64,000 bases of DNA from contig JALGZK010000007.1 in assembly GCA_025774935.1 (NCBI GenBank), positions 38,395-102,394 on the forward strand, written 5' to 3'. The notes beneath the pieces were generated by a model. It saw nothing but the letters and a program-made list of their open reading frames with translations. It was not told the origin of the DNA and ran no database searches. Source of the stretch: a bacterium. GTDB lineage: Bacteria; Joyebacterota; Joyebacteria; Joyebacterales; Joyebacteraceae. Positions 51,640 to 61,664 of the stretch are shown here, one piece after another. How positions within the stretch are numbered: the stretch's first letter is position 1; each line of letters begins with the position of its first letter. The translations under genes and the position numbers were made by a program.

Positions 51640-53058
51640 ATGGGCAAGCCCAAGCTCCAGATCATCGTTCTCTTCCAGAACCTCGGAGATCAGGAGGCGT
51701 ACTTCGCGCGGTCGCCCGCGCCGCCTCTCGCCGGCGCACTCCTCGCGGGCCTGACGCCGCCCGTCGTAGAGGTCGAGCTCCTCCACGAGATGATCCGCCC
51801 CATCGACTACGATACGGACGCCGACTTTGTCGCCCTGAGCTTCATGGACTTCTGCGCGCCTCACGCTTACGACGTGGCCGCGAGGTTCCGGAAGCTCGGG
51901 AAGACCGTTGTAGCGGGGGGGAAGTACGCCTCGACGTTTCCCGAACAGGTGCTGCCTCACGTCGACTCGGTCGTCGTCGGCGAGGCCGAGCGCGTCTGGC
52001 CGGAAGTGGTCGAGGACATGGTGGCGGGGCGGCTCAAGAAGCGATACGACGCCCCCTTCGCGCCGCCCCTCGATGGCATCCCCCCGCCTCGATACGACCT
52101 CGTCGAATCCGACTTCGACGTTCCGGTCGTCACCGAGGCCACACGAGGGTGTCCCTACACGTGCAGTTTCTGCCAGCTCACGATCGAGCGCGCCCCCTAC
52201 CGCATGCGGCCCATCGGCGACGTCATCCACGACCTTACCGCGACCTCGAGGCTCCCGTTCCACAAGCGGAAGATCGCGATGCTCTACGACAACAACCTGG
52301 GTGGAGACATCGGGTACGCCAAGGAGCTCCTGGCGGAGATCGCGAAGCTCAAGCTCTGGGCGCTAGGTACTCAGTTCAGCTTCGACTGCCTCCACGACGA
52401 CGAGTTCGTCGATCTCCTGGCGCGAGCGAACTGCACGATGGCGTTCATCGGACTCGAGTCGCTGAGCGAACCGAGTCTCGCGTCGGTGCACAAGAAGCAC
52501 AACAAGGTGGAGGAGTACAAGGAGCTGTTCGTCAAACTCAAGCACCACGGCATCATGACGATGACGGGACTCATACTCGCCCTCGACGAGGATACTCCGG
52601 AGTACTACAGAGATCTTCCCGCGCAGCTGGATGAGATCGAGCCGAGCGTCATCCTGCTCTCCATCTCGATACCGATCCCCGGGACGCCATTCCATCAGAC
52701 CGTTCTCGAGGAGGGGAGGATCATCGACGAGAACCTCGCGCACTACGAGGGAGACCACCTGGTCATCACGCCGAAGCACGTCACCCCGGAGCAGGTGGCC
52801 GAGACATTCCAGCGCGTCAACAGGTCGTTCTACTCGAGACGGAGGATGTTCAGGAGGTGGCGGAGGCTCATCGCCGGCTACAGGTGCGCGAGGAACCCCT
52901 GGGCTTGGACCTTCCACTCGGGGATTCTGTCCTACGTGTTCTTCAAGCTGTCGATCTTCCAGAAGGACCACGCCGAGCAGCGCGTGTATCCCCTGAGCGC
53001 ATCCAAGGCGCTCACCAACACGACCGGAAGGAAGTCAGCACCACCAACTGGGGGCTGA
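51640..53058 (+). CDS. B12-binding-domain radical SAM enzyme
   Basis: 472 residues, ATG behind AGAGGGGAGG. The N-terminal B12-binding-like Rossmann domain (about 1-135) contains VALSFMDFCAPHAYDVAARFRKLGKTVVAGGKYAS but no obvious DxHxxG cobalamin ligand. The radical SAM domain begins at TRGCPYTCSFCQL, with Cys171, Cys175 and Cys178 binding [4Fe-4S]. A C-terminal helical tail (about 395-472) holds basic and aromatic residues. This class includes methylases and ring-forming enzymes of hopanoid, bacteriochlorophyll and lipid pathways. Within the operon it could methylate or couple alkyl chains; the reaction is unknown. Confidence 0.85.
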   Translation: MGKPKLQIIVLFQNLGDQEAYFARSPAPPLAGALLAGLTPPVVEVELLHEMIRPIDYDTDADFVALSFMDFCAPHAYDVAARFRKLGKTVVAGGKYASTFPEQVLPHVDSVVVGEAERVWPEVVEDMVAGRLKKRYDAPFAPPLDGIPPPRYDLVESDFDVPVVTEATRGCPYTCSFCQLTIERAPYRMRPIGDVIHDLTATSRLPFHKRKIAMLYDNNLGGDIGYAKELLAEIAKLKLWALGTQFSFDCLHDDEFVDLLARANCTMAFIGLESLSEPSLASVHKKHNKVEEYKELFVKLKHHGIMTMTGLILALDEDTPEYYRDLPAQLDEIEPSVILLSISIPIPGTPFHQTVLEEGRIIDENLAHYEGDHLVITPKHVTPEQVAETFQRVNRSFYSRRRMFRRWRRLIAGYRCARNPWAWTFHSGILSYVFFKLSIFQKDHAEQRVYPLSASKALTNTTGRKSAPPTGG

Positions 53059-53102
53059 AGCGCAACGTCGCAACGCCGCGACGGCGCGGAATGGAGGTAG
53101 CG

Positions 53103-53501
53103 ATGGCCCGGTTCGCTCGCTTTACACTCGTCCTTGCGGCGACAGTCGAGGTCGTCTTCCGCGGGATCCCGGCGCTCTTCGGGTCCCCGGCGGTGGCCAG
53201 CATCTTCAACCTGGAGTACCTCCCCGGGTTCATTCCCTACGTGCACGCGTTCGGGGCCGTCATGATCTGTCTAGGCGTGCTCTTCTTCATCGCGTCGAAG
53301 GAGCCGGAGAAGCACGTCCTCGTCATCAACATCGCCATCATGAGGTTCTCTCTCGGCATCCTCGCGCAGCTCGGCTCGTACCTCCAGCTCGGATCACTGG
53401 CCATCTTCTGGTGGATTCACATGGCCGTCGATGTTGTTCTCGTCGTCCTGCTCGTCCTGGCGCGATCGAGCGCCAAGACCCTCGCCTCAAAGGCGGCCTG
53501 A
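53103..53501 (+). CDS. small four-helix membrane protein, unknown
   Basis: 132 residues from the ATG at 53103 behind GGAGGTAGCG. Four hydrophobic helices (about 5-25, 44-65, 74-93 and 102-121), last residues basic/Ala-rich (RSSAKTLASKAA). It resembles the small DoxX-like or DUF4149-like proteins in size and topology only. It is the last gene of the operon beginning at 44786, 45 nt after the radical SAM gene, and is followed by a 13-bp terminator. It may act in transport or as an accessory to the membrane enzymes. Confidence 0.6.
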   Translation: MARFARFTLVLAATVEVVFRGIPALFGSPAVASIFNLEYLPGFIPYVHAFGAVMICLGVLFFIASKEPEKHVLVINIAIMRFSLGILAQLGSYLQLGSLAIFWWIHMAVDVVLVVLLVLARSSAKTLASKAA

Positions 53502-53531
53502 GAATCCCTCGCAGAATGTGACTGAGTCGCA

Positions 53532-53560
53532 CCGGGGCCGCTGCACCGCAGCGGCCCCGG
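53532..53560 (+). terminator. operon terminator, GGCCGCTGC family
   Basis: CCGGGGCCGCTGC, ACC loop, GCAGCGGCCCCGG: 13 bp, 31 nt after the last gene of the lipid-type operon. The rest of the gap 53502-53848 holds only the promoter at 53633 and a long leader. Confidence 0.75.
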
Positions 53561-53632
53561 CGGTTCCGCCTTGCGCGCAATGGGTCCGTCCCTGGGGCGG
53601 ACGTGCACTCCAGCCAGCGCCACGAGTTCCAC

Positions 53633-53661
53633 TTGACTGAACGAGCATCAGTATCTATCCT
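53633..53661 (+). promoter_or_regulatory. sigma-70-type promoter
   Basis: TTGACT at 53633-53638, a 17-nt spacer and TATCCT at 53656-53661. The ATG at 53849 is about 180 nt downstream, so the leader is long. Confidence 0.65.
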
Positions 53662-53848
53662 CGACGTATCCCCGCAAGTCAGTTCTGCCGGCAGCGATCG
53701 GGTCATTGACAGGCGCCGGATGCGTCCGGAGCGAAGCACCGTGTTGCGGGGCGATCGCGCGCCCCCGCCACAACGTCCCTCGTATCGGTGACGTCCGCGC
53801 CTGGAGACCGGCGGGAGCCGCGCGCTCCCCCTGAGCGAGGAGGGCAAG

Positions 53849-54454
53849 ATGAAGCGCGTCTTGATCGTCGCGTCGTTCGGCGCCGTTCTGGTAGCGGCGA
53901 CCGCCGCCGTCGCCTACCCGCCGGCGGTGGGGATCGCCGGCAAGAGCCCTTCGTGCGCCGTCTGCCACGCGGATACCGGTCCGTGGGGAGACGAGTCGAG
54001 GACAATCGTTGACATCCTGGACGGCAAGACTCGCGAGTCGCTACTCCAGGAGGACGGACGGTTCCTCCTCAGCGTGCCGCGGGGGCAGATCCGCACGGTG
54101 ATCACCGTACTCGGGCGTTCCGCGGACGACGACGCGCCCCCCCCGGTCCGAAACGCGTGGCTCTACGTGGACCCGTCGCGGATTGCGACCAACTCCTTCG
54201 GGAAGTTCGCCCCGGGATGGGACGTCAGCCTGCCGCTATCCTGTCGGATCGTGGGTGACAAGGTGCCCGAGTATCCGGGAGCGGCGGTGACGGCGCTTCC
54301 CATGAGGCTCCGCCCGGGGGACGCTGCACAGAACACCGAACTCGAGCTTCAGGTGATGCTGACCAAGGGGGAGTCGACCAAGGGGAACCCCGATGAGTGG
54401 CTCATCGCCAACTTCGTGACACGGAAGCTGGTCCTCGAGGTCACGGATCCGTAG
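53849..54454 (+). CDS. secreted protein with a single CxxCH heme-c motif
   Basis: 201 residues, ATG behind GCGAGGAGGGCAAG. Signal peptide 1-22 (ending AVAY). One heme-binding CAVCH motif (Cys36-His40) lies just after the signal. The remaining residues form a beta-rich, Pro-containing body (SIATNSFGKFAPGWDVSL-like strands). No distal Met/His ligand context can be fixed from sequence. It may be a monoheme cytochrome c or a heme-attached structural protein in the periplasm. Nothing nearby is clearly electron-transfer related. The stop is 7 nt from the convergent EF-G stop, with no terminator between. Confidence 0.6.
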   Translation: MKRVLIVASFGAVLVAATAAVAYPPAVGIAGKSPSCAVCHADTGPWGDESRTIVDILDGKTRESLLQEDGRFLLSVPRGQIRTVITVLGRSADDDAPPPVRNAWLYVDPSRIATNSFGKFAPGWDVSLPLSCRIVGDKVPEYPGAAVTALPMRLRPGDAAQNTELELQVMLTKGESTKGNPDEWLIANFVTRKLVLEVTDP

Positions 54455-54461
54455 GGGGAAA

Positions 54462-56558
54462 TCACGCCGTTCGGTCCTTCGCTTCCTTCCGCGCCTGCAC
54501 GATCTCCTCGGCGAGCGCGAACGGCACGGCCTCGTAGTGCTCGAACTGCATGGTGAACTCGCCACGACCACTCGTGATGTTGCGGAGCTCCGACGAGTAC
54601 CCGAACATCTCTGCGAGCGGCACGCGCGCGCGGATGATGGTCGTCTTCCCGCGCGACTCCATGTCGGCGATCTGCCCGCGCTTCCCGCACAGGCTCGCCG
54701 TGACGGCGCCGGTGTGGTCCTCGGACGCCGTGACCTCGACGCACATTACGGGTTCGAGGAGTTCGAGCCCCGCCTTCCTGCATGCCTCGCGGAACCCCCG
54801 TGCCGCGCAGTTTCGAAACGCCATCTCCGACGAGTCGACCTCGTGCGAGGACCCGTCCAGTAGGTCGACGAACACGTCGACCATCGCGTACCCGGCGTAC
54901 GGCCCCTCGGCCATCGCGTCGATGACGCCGCGCTCGACCGCCGGGATGTACTCGCGCGGAATACGGCCGCCGGTCACGCTGTCCCTGAAGTGGAGGCCCG
55001 AACCAGGCTCCGCCGGCGAGATGCGCATCTTCACGTGCGCGTACTGCCCGTGCCCTCCGGTCTGCTTCACGAGCTTGTACTCGTGGTCGACCGTGCCGAC
55101 GATGGTCTCTCGGTAGGCGACCTGGGGCTTCCCGACCTGGGTGTTAACGTTGAACTCGCGCTTCAGGCGGTCGACGATGATCTCGAGGTGGAGCTCTCCC
55201 ATGCCTGAGATCACGACGTCACCCGTCTCCTCGTTCGAAGCGACCGTGAACGTCGGGTCCTCCTCCGCGAGCCGGACGAGCGCCTTCGAGAGGTTGTCGC
55301 GGTCTGTGCGGCTCTCCGGCGTGACGGCCATGCCGATTACGGGCGTCGGGAACTCGATCGACTCGAGGATGATCGGGTGCTTCTCGCTCGTGATCGTGTC
55401 GCCTGTCCGCGCGTCGCCAAGGCCCACGACGGCGCCGACCTCGCCCGCGTGCAGGGTCTCGATCGCCTGGCGGTCGTCCGCGTGCATCTGGAAGAGCCGA
55501 CCGATCCTCTGCTTCTTGTCCCGCGTGGAGTTGAAGACTGTCTCGCCGGACTTGAGCACGCCGGAGTAGACGCGCACGTACGTGAGCTTCCCCATGTGTT
55601 TGTCCGCCTGGATCTTGAACGCGAGCGCCGCGAGCGGGGAGTCGTCCTTCGGGTGACGCACTATCTCCGCGTTGCTCTCTTTCTGCGTCCCGATGATCGG
55701 CGGGAGGTCGATGGGGGAGGGTAGGTAGTCGATGATTGCGTCCATGAGACGCCTCACGCCCTTGTTCTTGAAGGCCGCCCCGCACAGGACGGGGATGATG
55801 TCCCCGGCGATCGTGGCTGCCCGCATGGCGGCGACGCACTCGTCGCGGCCGGGAGTCTCGCCCTCGAGGAACTTCTCCATGAGAGGGTCATCCTGCTCGC
55901 TGATCCGCTCGATCATGACGGCCTCGGCGGCGCGTGCGTTCTCGAGCAGAGCGTCAGGGATGGGTTCCTCGCGTATGACGATCTCCCTGCCCCTCTCGTC
56001 GAAGTAGACGGCCTTCATGTCGACGAGGTCTATGATTCCCTCGAACTCGTCCTCCTGTCCGATGGGAAGCACCACCGGAACCGCGTTGGCGCCTAGCTCG
56101 GCCCTGATCGCCTCGACGACACGGTCAAAGTCAGCGCCGGTTCTGTCCATCTTGTTGATGAACGCGATGCGCGGCACGCGGTACTTCTCCGCCTGCCTCC
56201 AGACCGTCTCGGACTGCGGCTGAACGCCCCCGACCGCGCAGAAGAGAGCCACGGTCCCGTCGAGCACGCGGAGCGACCGCTCGACCTCCGCCGTGAAGTC
56301 GACGTGTCCGGGGGTGTCGATGATGTTGATCCGGTGGTCCTTCCAGAGGGCGGTCGTGGCGGCGGACGTGATCGTGATGCCCCGTTCCTGCTCCTGCGCC
56401 ATCCAGTCCATGGTGGCCTGGCCGTCGTGGACCTCGCCCAGCCGGTGGGTCCTTCCTGCGAAATACAGGATGCGCTCGGTCACCGTGGTCTTGCCGGCGT
56501 CGATGTGCGCCGTAAGGCCGACGTTCCGGACCTTGCTGATGTCGACGGTGCGGGGCAT
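54462..56558 (-). CDS. fusA: translation elongation factor G
   Basis: 698 residues from the ATG at 56558, preceded by GAAGGGGG; an upstream in-frame TTG would add eight residues without a better site. Full EF-G: P-loop AHIDAGKTT (17-25), switch [24 protein letters not shown] (G4 NKMD), domains II-V with GMGELHLEI and [26 protein letters not shown]. It drives ribosomal translocation and, with RRF, recycling. It is not next to rpsG/rpsL/tuf, so this may be a second EF-G copy as is common in many phyla; that cannot be checked here. A consensus promoter is at 56604-56632. Confidence 0.95.
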   Translation of the reverse strand: MPRTVDISKVRNVGLTAHIDAGKTTVTERILYFAGRTHRLGEVHDGQATMDWMAQEQERGITITSAATTALWKDHRINIIDTPGHVDFTAEVERSLRVLDGTVALFCAVGGVQPQSETVWRQAEKYRVPRIAFINKMDRTGADFDRVVEAIRAELGANAVPVVLPIGQEDEFEGIIDLVDMKAVYFDERGREIVIREEPIPDALLENARAAEAVMIERISEQDDPLMEKFLEGETPGRDECVAAMRAATIAGDIIPVLCGAAFKNKGVRRLMDAIIDYLPSPIDLPPIIGTQKESNAEIVRHPKDDSPLAALAFKIQADKHMGKLTYVRVYSGVLKSGETVFNSTRDKKQRIGRLFQMHADDRQAIETLHAGEVGAVVGLGDARTGDTITSEKHPIILESIEFPTPVIGMAVTPESRTDRDNLSKALVRLAEEDPTFTVASNEETGDVVISGMGELHLEIIVDRLKREFNVNTQVGKPQVAYRETIVGTVDHEYKLVKQTGGHGQYAHVKMRISPAEPGSGLHFRDSVTGGRIPREYIPAVERGVIDAMAEGPYAGYAMVDVFVDLLDGSSHEVDSSEMAFRNCAARGFREACRKAGLELLEPVMCVEVTASEDHTGAVTASLCGKRGQIADMESRGKTTIIRARVPLAEMFGYSSELRNITSGRGEFTMQFEHYEAVPFALAEEIVQARKEAKDRTA

Positions 56559-56603
56559 CGGGGCCCCCTTCTCTGGGTTCAAGCTGTGAACGGGTTTCGC
56601 CGC

Positions 56604-56632
56604 AGGCTAACCGCGGGAGTGCCGAGTGTCAA
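56604..56632 (-). promoter_or_regulatory. sigma-70-type promoter for EF-G
   Basis: On the minus strand TTGACA (56632-56627), a 17-nt spacer and TAGCCT (56609-56604), about 46 nt upstream of the EF-G start. Confidence 0.65.
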
Positions 56633-56810
56633 GCTCGTGGGGAGAGCTCGTGCATGGGGCCGGCTCCTTCAACCCGCGGCCCCCCCCAAGGGTCAGGATA
56701 GACTGGACGACCGACACACGGATGGGCGCGTCCGCCGAGGGCACGCCCTGCCTCTGAATACCGGAGAGCTGCGTCCCTGACGGCGGAGCTCTCCCGTTAG
56801 GGGGGTCCCG

Positions 56811-59727
56811 ATGCCCAGTGAACGGATGGAAGCAGGAGGCAGGAAGTCCCTCGTCGTCGCGGCTTGTGTCGTCGCGGTCGCCGTTGCTGTCGTCGCGGGA
56901 TGCTCGAGAACGCCGCCCGACGTGTCGACCGTCACCTCGGAGTACGAGGCCGCGGTCGCGGAGACCCCGTCGCTCACGGAGTTCCGAGCGTCAGGGCTCA
57001 GCCGGGCTGACGTGGAGGGGCTCGACGCCCTCGGCTCTTCATTAGAAATGCTCCGCGGGAACCTCCACATCGCGGGGATGTCGGCCGCCGTCGTGCGGGA
57101 CCAGGAGCTCGTGTGGGCGAAGGGCTTCGGGCTCGCCGACATCGAGCAGGGGATCCCGGCAGCACCGAACACGCCGTACTGCCTCGCGTCCCTCACCAAA
57201 CCGTTCGCGTCGACGCTGCTCCTCGAGCTCGTCGAGAGTGGTCAGCTCGATCTCGACGAGCCTGTCGCGGACCACGGCATCGAGTACGCGAGTCCCGGCA
57301 CGATTCGGGTGAAGCACCTCTTCTCGCACACGTCCGCGTACTGGCCGGGGACCCGCTACCACTACAGCGGCGACCGCTACTCGGAACTCGACCACGTGCT
57401 GGAATCGGTCGCGGGTGCGTCGTTCAGGGCGCTCGCGACGGAGCGTATCCTCGACCCGCTCGGTCTCACCGACACCACATTCGGCCCGCTCGAGCGGGCG
57501 ATGGTCGACGGATTCCTCAACTTCCGCGAGTCGCGAGTAGAACCGAGAGCGGTCCTTGCTCCCGACGGCACCGAGTACGAGTTCGGCGACATCCGTGAGG
57601 ACGACCCGCACATCATGACGACGATCGGCGTCTTCGAGACGCTCGTGGGATCGGTCGTCGACACGAGCCTCTACGACTTCCGTCGCGTCCCCCCGCTGCC
57701 GGTGGACGACGCGTCTCTCGAGAGCTTCGCCGCCTTCTGGGCGAGCCAGGAGCGGTACGAGGACGCGCAGTCGCGGATAGCCCGGCCGTACTCCCTGAAC
57801 GCAGACCTCGAACCGGTGCCCGGACGATACAGCCCCAACAACAGCGCGGCGGCGGGGATCCTGAGCTCGGTGGTCGACCTCGCTCGTTACGACGCCGCCC
57901 TCGACTGGAACCTCCTCGTCGGGCGCGACACCCAGGACCTCGCGTTCGAGCCGACCGTCTCCGCGGACGGCGACACACTTCCCTACGGATTCGGATGGTT
58001 CGTTCAGCGGTTCGGGGGGAAGAAGCTCCTCTGGCACTACGGCTACTGGGACTGCGCCTCGACGCTCATCGTCAAGGTGCCTGAAGAGGAGATCACGTTC
58101 GTCCTCCTCGCGAACACCGACGCGCTCAGCCGCACGACCGCGGGGATCGGCATGAGGGGCGACGTGCTCGTCTCGCCGGCCGCATCGCTCTTCCTTAGGC
58201 ACCTCGTCTTCGCGCCTGACGGCGACCCGGTTCACCTCGACTGGAACGCACCGCTCGGTTCGCTGAGCGAGACGCTCGCGTCGTCCACCGACCCGCTCGA
58301 GCGCGAGCTCCTGGAGCGCGAGCTAGGTGCCGCCGCCTACGTGGCGGCAATCGGCGAGCTGGGCGTCCGGACCCCGGAGGAGCTGTGCGGGGCGGCGGAC
58401 GATGCATGGTCGGAGCCGTTCGTCCCGACGGTCGACCTTCCGGTCGTCGCACTCGTCGAGAACGTCGGGAACGACGACCTCAAGAGTGAGGCGTTCACGC
58501 TCGACGCCCCGAGACGGCTCAGGGTCTACGCGGTCGGAGAGGGCGGCCGTGGGGGGATGTACGACTTCGCGTGGATCGAAGACACGGACACGGGAGGGCG
58601 TGTCTGGTTCATGAACTGGCCCGAGACCGAGGATGCCGGAGGCTCCGGAAAGAACCGGAAGATCGACGAGTCGTTCGTGCTCCCGGCCGGAAGGTACGCG
58701 CTCAGGTTCCGCGCGGACGACTCACACGCCTACAAGAGCTGGAACGCGGTTCCGCCGAGCGACGGCTTCTGGGGCGCGATCGTGTGGGACGACGGACCAG
58801 CCGAGTACATCGACGCGACGACGTGGGAACACGCGGCCGACCCCGAGGCGCTCGGCTGGTCCGCCGCAGGGCTTGATACGGTGGCGGCGATGCTCCGGCG
58901 CGCCGGTAGCGCGGCGTTCCTCGTCGCGACGGACGGCAAGCTCGTGTACGAGTACGGGACGACGACCCTACATCCACGAGGGCGTCATGTCGCGCGAAGC
59001 GACGCTCGGCGAACTCGGGATCGTCGACTCGCCACCGCTCACGGAGACCGAGGAGTCGGCGCAGCTGGTGCACCTCCTGCAGGCGCGGTCGGGCGTGTAC
59101 ATTCCCGCGCTGGGCGAGACACCGGAGATGGCCGAGCGACGGCCGGAGCGAGGAAGCCACGACCCGGGGACGTTCTGGTACTACAACAACTGGGACTTCA
59201 ACGTGCTGGGAACGATCTTCATCCGCGAGACCGGGGAGGCGATAGGAGAGGCGTTCGATCGTCGGATCGGGCGACCGATCGGGATGGAGCACTTCGAGCC
59301 CGACCACGTGACCTTCACGTACGGCCGCGGCAGCACGGTGCACCCGCGGTACGCGTTCCGCATGTCGGCGAGAGACCTCGGCCGGTACGGTCAGCTGTTC
59401 CTGCAGGAAGGGGAGTGGGAAGGGCGCGAGGTAATCCCCGCCGAGTGGGTCAGGGAGAGCACGCGCAAGTACTCCGACTGGGAGGACTACCCCGGGATCG
59501 GGTACGGGTACATGTGGTGGACCCTCGCCGAGGACGCGGTGGGGATGGAGTGGCCCGCCGGGATGTACCACGCGGCGGGATACGGCTCACAATACCTCCA
59601 CGTCATCCCCGAGATCAGCACCGTGGTCGTCCACTTCTCGAACACGTACGCGGGGGGAGCGGAGCTCGTCGACGACCTCGTCGCGTTCGGGATCGTGCAC
59701 AGGCTGACCGAGGCGAGGTTGGAGTAG
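56811..59727 (+). pseudogene. double beta-lactamase-fold serine hydrolase lipoprotein, interrupted by an out-of-frame deletion
   Basis: The reading starts at 56811 (lipobox VVAGC, Cys31). Its first serine-hydrolase domain is intact, with CLASLTKPFAS holding SxxK (Ser127, Lys130), HYSGDRYSEL for the Y-x-[NS] motif and LLWHYGYW. After a beta-sandwich linker (about residues 520-690) a second beta-lactamase-like domain begins at GLDTVAAMLRRAG ... DGKLVYEYG. At 58958-58969 the frame changes: continuation (YIHEGVMSREATLGELGI to TEARLE, ending 59727) is in the next frame. Family members have about 20 more residues here, including the second SxxK motif, so roughly 50 nt appear missing. Either a real deletion that inactivates domain 2 or a local assembly error. 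The unshifted frame reads nonsense to about 59804. Confidence 0.72.
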
Positions 59728-59773
59728 AACGGGCCCCGCGACCGCCGGTGACCCCAGCGCAGCTGACGACAGA

Positions 59774-59799
59774 ATGCCCGGGCCACAAGGCCCGGGCAT
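59774..59799. terminator. bidirectional terminator hairpin
   Basis: ATGCCCGGGCC, ACAA loop, GGCCCGGGCAT (11-bp perfect stem) between convergent ends at 59727 (+) and 59828 (-), followed by CCTGATT. Confidence 0.7.
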
Positions 59800-59827
59800 C
59801 CTGATTCGGGAAGATCATCGTATCGCG

Positions 59828-61384
59828 TCACCGGAGCATCACGAGTCGCGTCCGCTCTGTCGACGCGGGTGTCATGAGCCTCGCGAAGTAGACTCCCGCC
59901 GCCACACGACGGCCCGAGTCCGACCTCCCGTCCCACTCGAAGCGGACAGTGCCGGAGTCGTCCGGGGGCTCCTCGAGCGTCCTCACCGTCCTGCCGCTCG
60001 GACTGTAGATCACGCACACCGCGTTTCCGCCACTCTCCGGCAGGACGAACGACAGCTCGGTGCGGTCGCTGAACGGGTTCGGGCTGGACCTGAACGATGC
60101 GGACGAGTGAGACTCCCCGTCGACGCCGCTCGCGCCCGAGTCCCGGACGCAGCGGACGTAGTTGTAGATCCGGATGACGTCTCCCTGTGGACCGTGTCCC
60201 TCCGGCCAGTTCGTCGGGTCTCCGCTCTTGGGGTCGCTCCGTTGTGCGCCAGCACCGTGTACGTCCATGAGCTCTCCCGACGGCGGCATGAAGCCGAGGG
60301 CCTCACCGAATGATACGTAGGCGCCCCACCCGCCGGACGGGGACTGCCAGTTCGCGTGGGTCGTGCTCGACCAGTAAAACGGGTAGTTCGTTCCCCCTCC
60401 CTCGTCGGTGATCGGCGTGACACTGAAGAGCGGGTCGAGGGACGCCGTGCCGGTCGACTGCGGTCCACGGGTGTAGTCGACGATGCTCTGGAGCTCCTTC
60501 GCATTCGGCAGGCGCCAGTCGCTGTGCCCCGCGTACGACAGGCCCTCGGCGTACTCGAGCGCGTCCTCCCAGTCGTAACCGACCCCGCTGTCGTCCTGCA
60601 TCCACGTGAGTCCGGTGGCCGTGTCGGTGATCGTCCCGTCGGCGTTGTCGACGAAGCTGTTGATCCCGTAGCTCATGTTCCCGCGCACGTGGCGGACGTA
60701 GCTCTCCTTCTCGAACTGCTGACCTGGTGGGCCTATGGGCTCCGACGGGTATCCCTTGATTCGCCCGTCCGCGAAGTTCACGCCGAACGCGGTCTCGGCG
60801 CCGGCGATCGTCGTCCCGTCGTACTCGGTGCTCGACCAGTACTGGGCGTCGATGATCCGCCGCGCTTCCGGGTCCCCGTACTCGAATCCGAAGAAGTCCG
60901 TGTCGATGAACGGCGTGAGCTCGGACGGGTCGTTCCCGCTCCAGCCGCTCGGGTCGATGCCGCTGAAGTCGATGAGGGAGTAGAGCTCCTTGATGGTCGG
61001 GAGCCGCCAGTCGTCGTAGCCGGCGAGCTCGAAGCTCGGCGCGTTCGCGACCGCCTCGTCGAAAGTGTAGGTGACACCGTGATCCTGCTGCCACATGAGG
61101 CCCGTCACGAGATCGGTGACGGTTCCGTCCCCGTTGTCGACGTAGCTCGGCTGGTTCCCTTCGTACTGGGCGTCCTGGCCGTGGTAGGGCGATCCCTCTG
61201 ACGGGGGAGGGATCTCGTCGGTGTCGTCGTAACAGAGGACCTGGCCGGTATCGACGATCGGGTAGTCGCCCGGGCCTCTCTCGCTGGCAGAGACGGTGCC
61301 CGGCACGGTGACGCTGAGAGCGACCAGAAGTGCCACTCCCGCGCGAAGCAACTCGATTCCTCTTGTCGGGCCCTGCACGGTCAT
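59828..61384 (-). CDS. secreted DUF1566 (Lcl C-terminal-like) protein with FlgD-like tail
   Basis: 518 residues from the ATG at 61384, behind GGAGGGAG. Signal peptide about 1-33. Two DUF1566 units (about 65-235 and 250-420) each show the DGTVTDLVTGLMWQQD / YDDWRLPTIKELYSLID / QYWSSTEY pattern (second copy GLTWMQDDSGV, HSDWRLPNAKELQSIVDY, YWSSTTHA). DUF1566 resembles C-type-lectin-like folds of surface adhesins such as Lcl. The last 80 residues are a FlgD-like sorting domain (FSDRTELSFVLPESGGNAV, WDGRSDSGRRVAAGVYFARL) ending VMLR. Likely an exported surface-binding protein. A TATAAT promoter element lies at 61499-61504. Confidence 0.82.
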   Translation of the reverse strand: MTVQGPTRGIELLRAGVALLVALSVTVPGTVSASERGPGDYPIVDTGQVLCYDDTDEIPPPSEGSPYHGQDAQYEGNQPSYVDNGDGTVTDLVTGLMWQQDHGVTYTFDEAVANAPSFELAGYDDWRLPTIKELYSLIDFSGIDPSGWSGNDPSELTPFIDTDFFGFEYGDPEARRIIDAQYWSSTEYDGTTIAGAETAFGVNFADGRIKGYPSEPIGPPGQQFEKESYVRHVRGNMSYGINSFVDNADGTITDTATGLTWMQDDSGVGYDWEDALEYAEGLSYAGHSDWRLPNAKELQSIVDYTRGPQSTGTASLDPLFSVTPITDEGGGTNYPFYWSSTTHANWQSPSGGWGAYVSFGEALGFMPPSGELMDVHGAGAQRSDPKSGDPTNWPEGHGPQGDVIRIYNYVRCVRDSGASGVDGESHSSASFRSSPNPFSDRTELSFVLPESGGNAVCVIYSPSGRTVRTLEEPPDDSGTVRFEWDGRSDSGRRVAAGVYFARLMTPASTERTRLVMLR

Positions 61385-61498
61385 CGTGCTCCCTCCGTCA
61401 ATACCTTCCCGAAGCGCCGGTTTCCGATGACTGATCGAGCAAGCCGCATGCCCAGGCCCTCGCCGCTGAGGTCGTGCGAGCGAGCCCCGCAACATCCA

Positions 61499-61504
61499 AT
61501 TATA
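61499..61504 (-). promoter_or_regulatory. TATAAT -10 box for the DUF1566 gene
   Basis: Minus-strand TATAAT (plus-strand ATTATA), a perfect -10 hexamer about 115 nt upstream of the ATG at 61384. No good -35 is seen at 17 nt. Confidence 0.5.
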
Positions 61505-61664
61505 CAACAACTTGCGCCCGCCGCGAGCTCCGGGAGTCCTTCCGTTTCGACCCTGGCGCGCAGGAACTTCCCAGTCTCCGGCGATTCGCCCCCGCCGTCC
61601 GCGCAGGTTCTTCACAGCTCCGTCAGGGCCCGGAGGCTGACATTGGGACCTCCTACGATGTATC

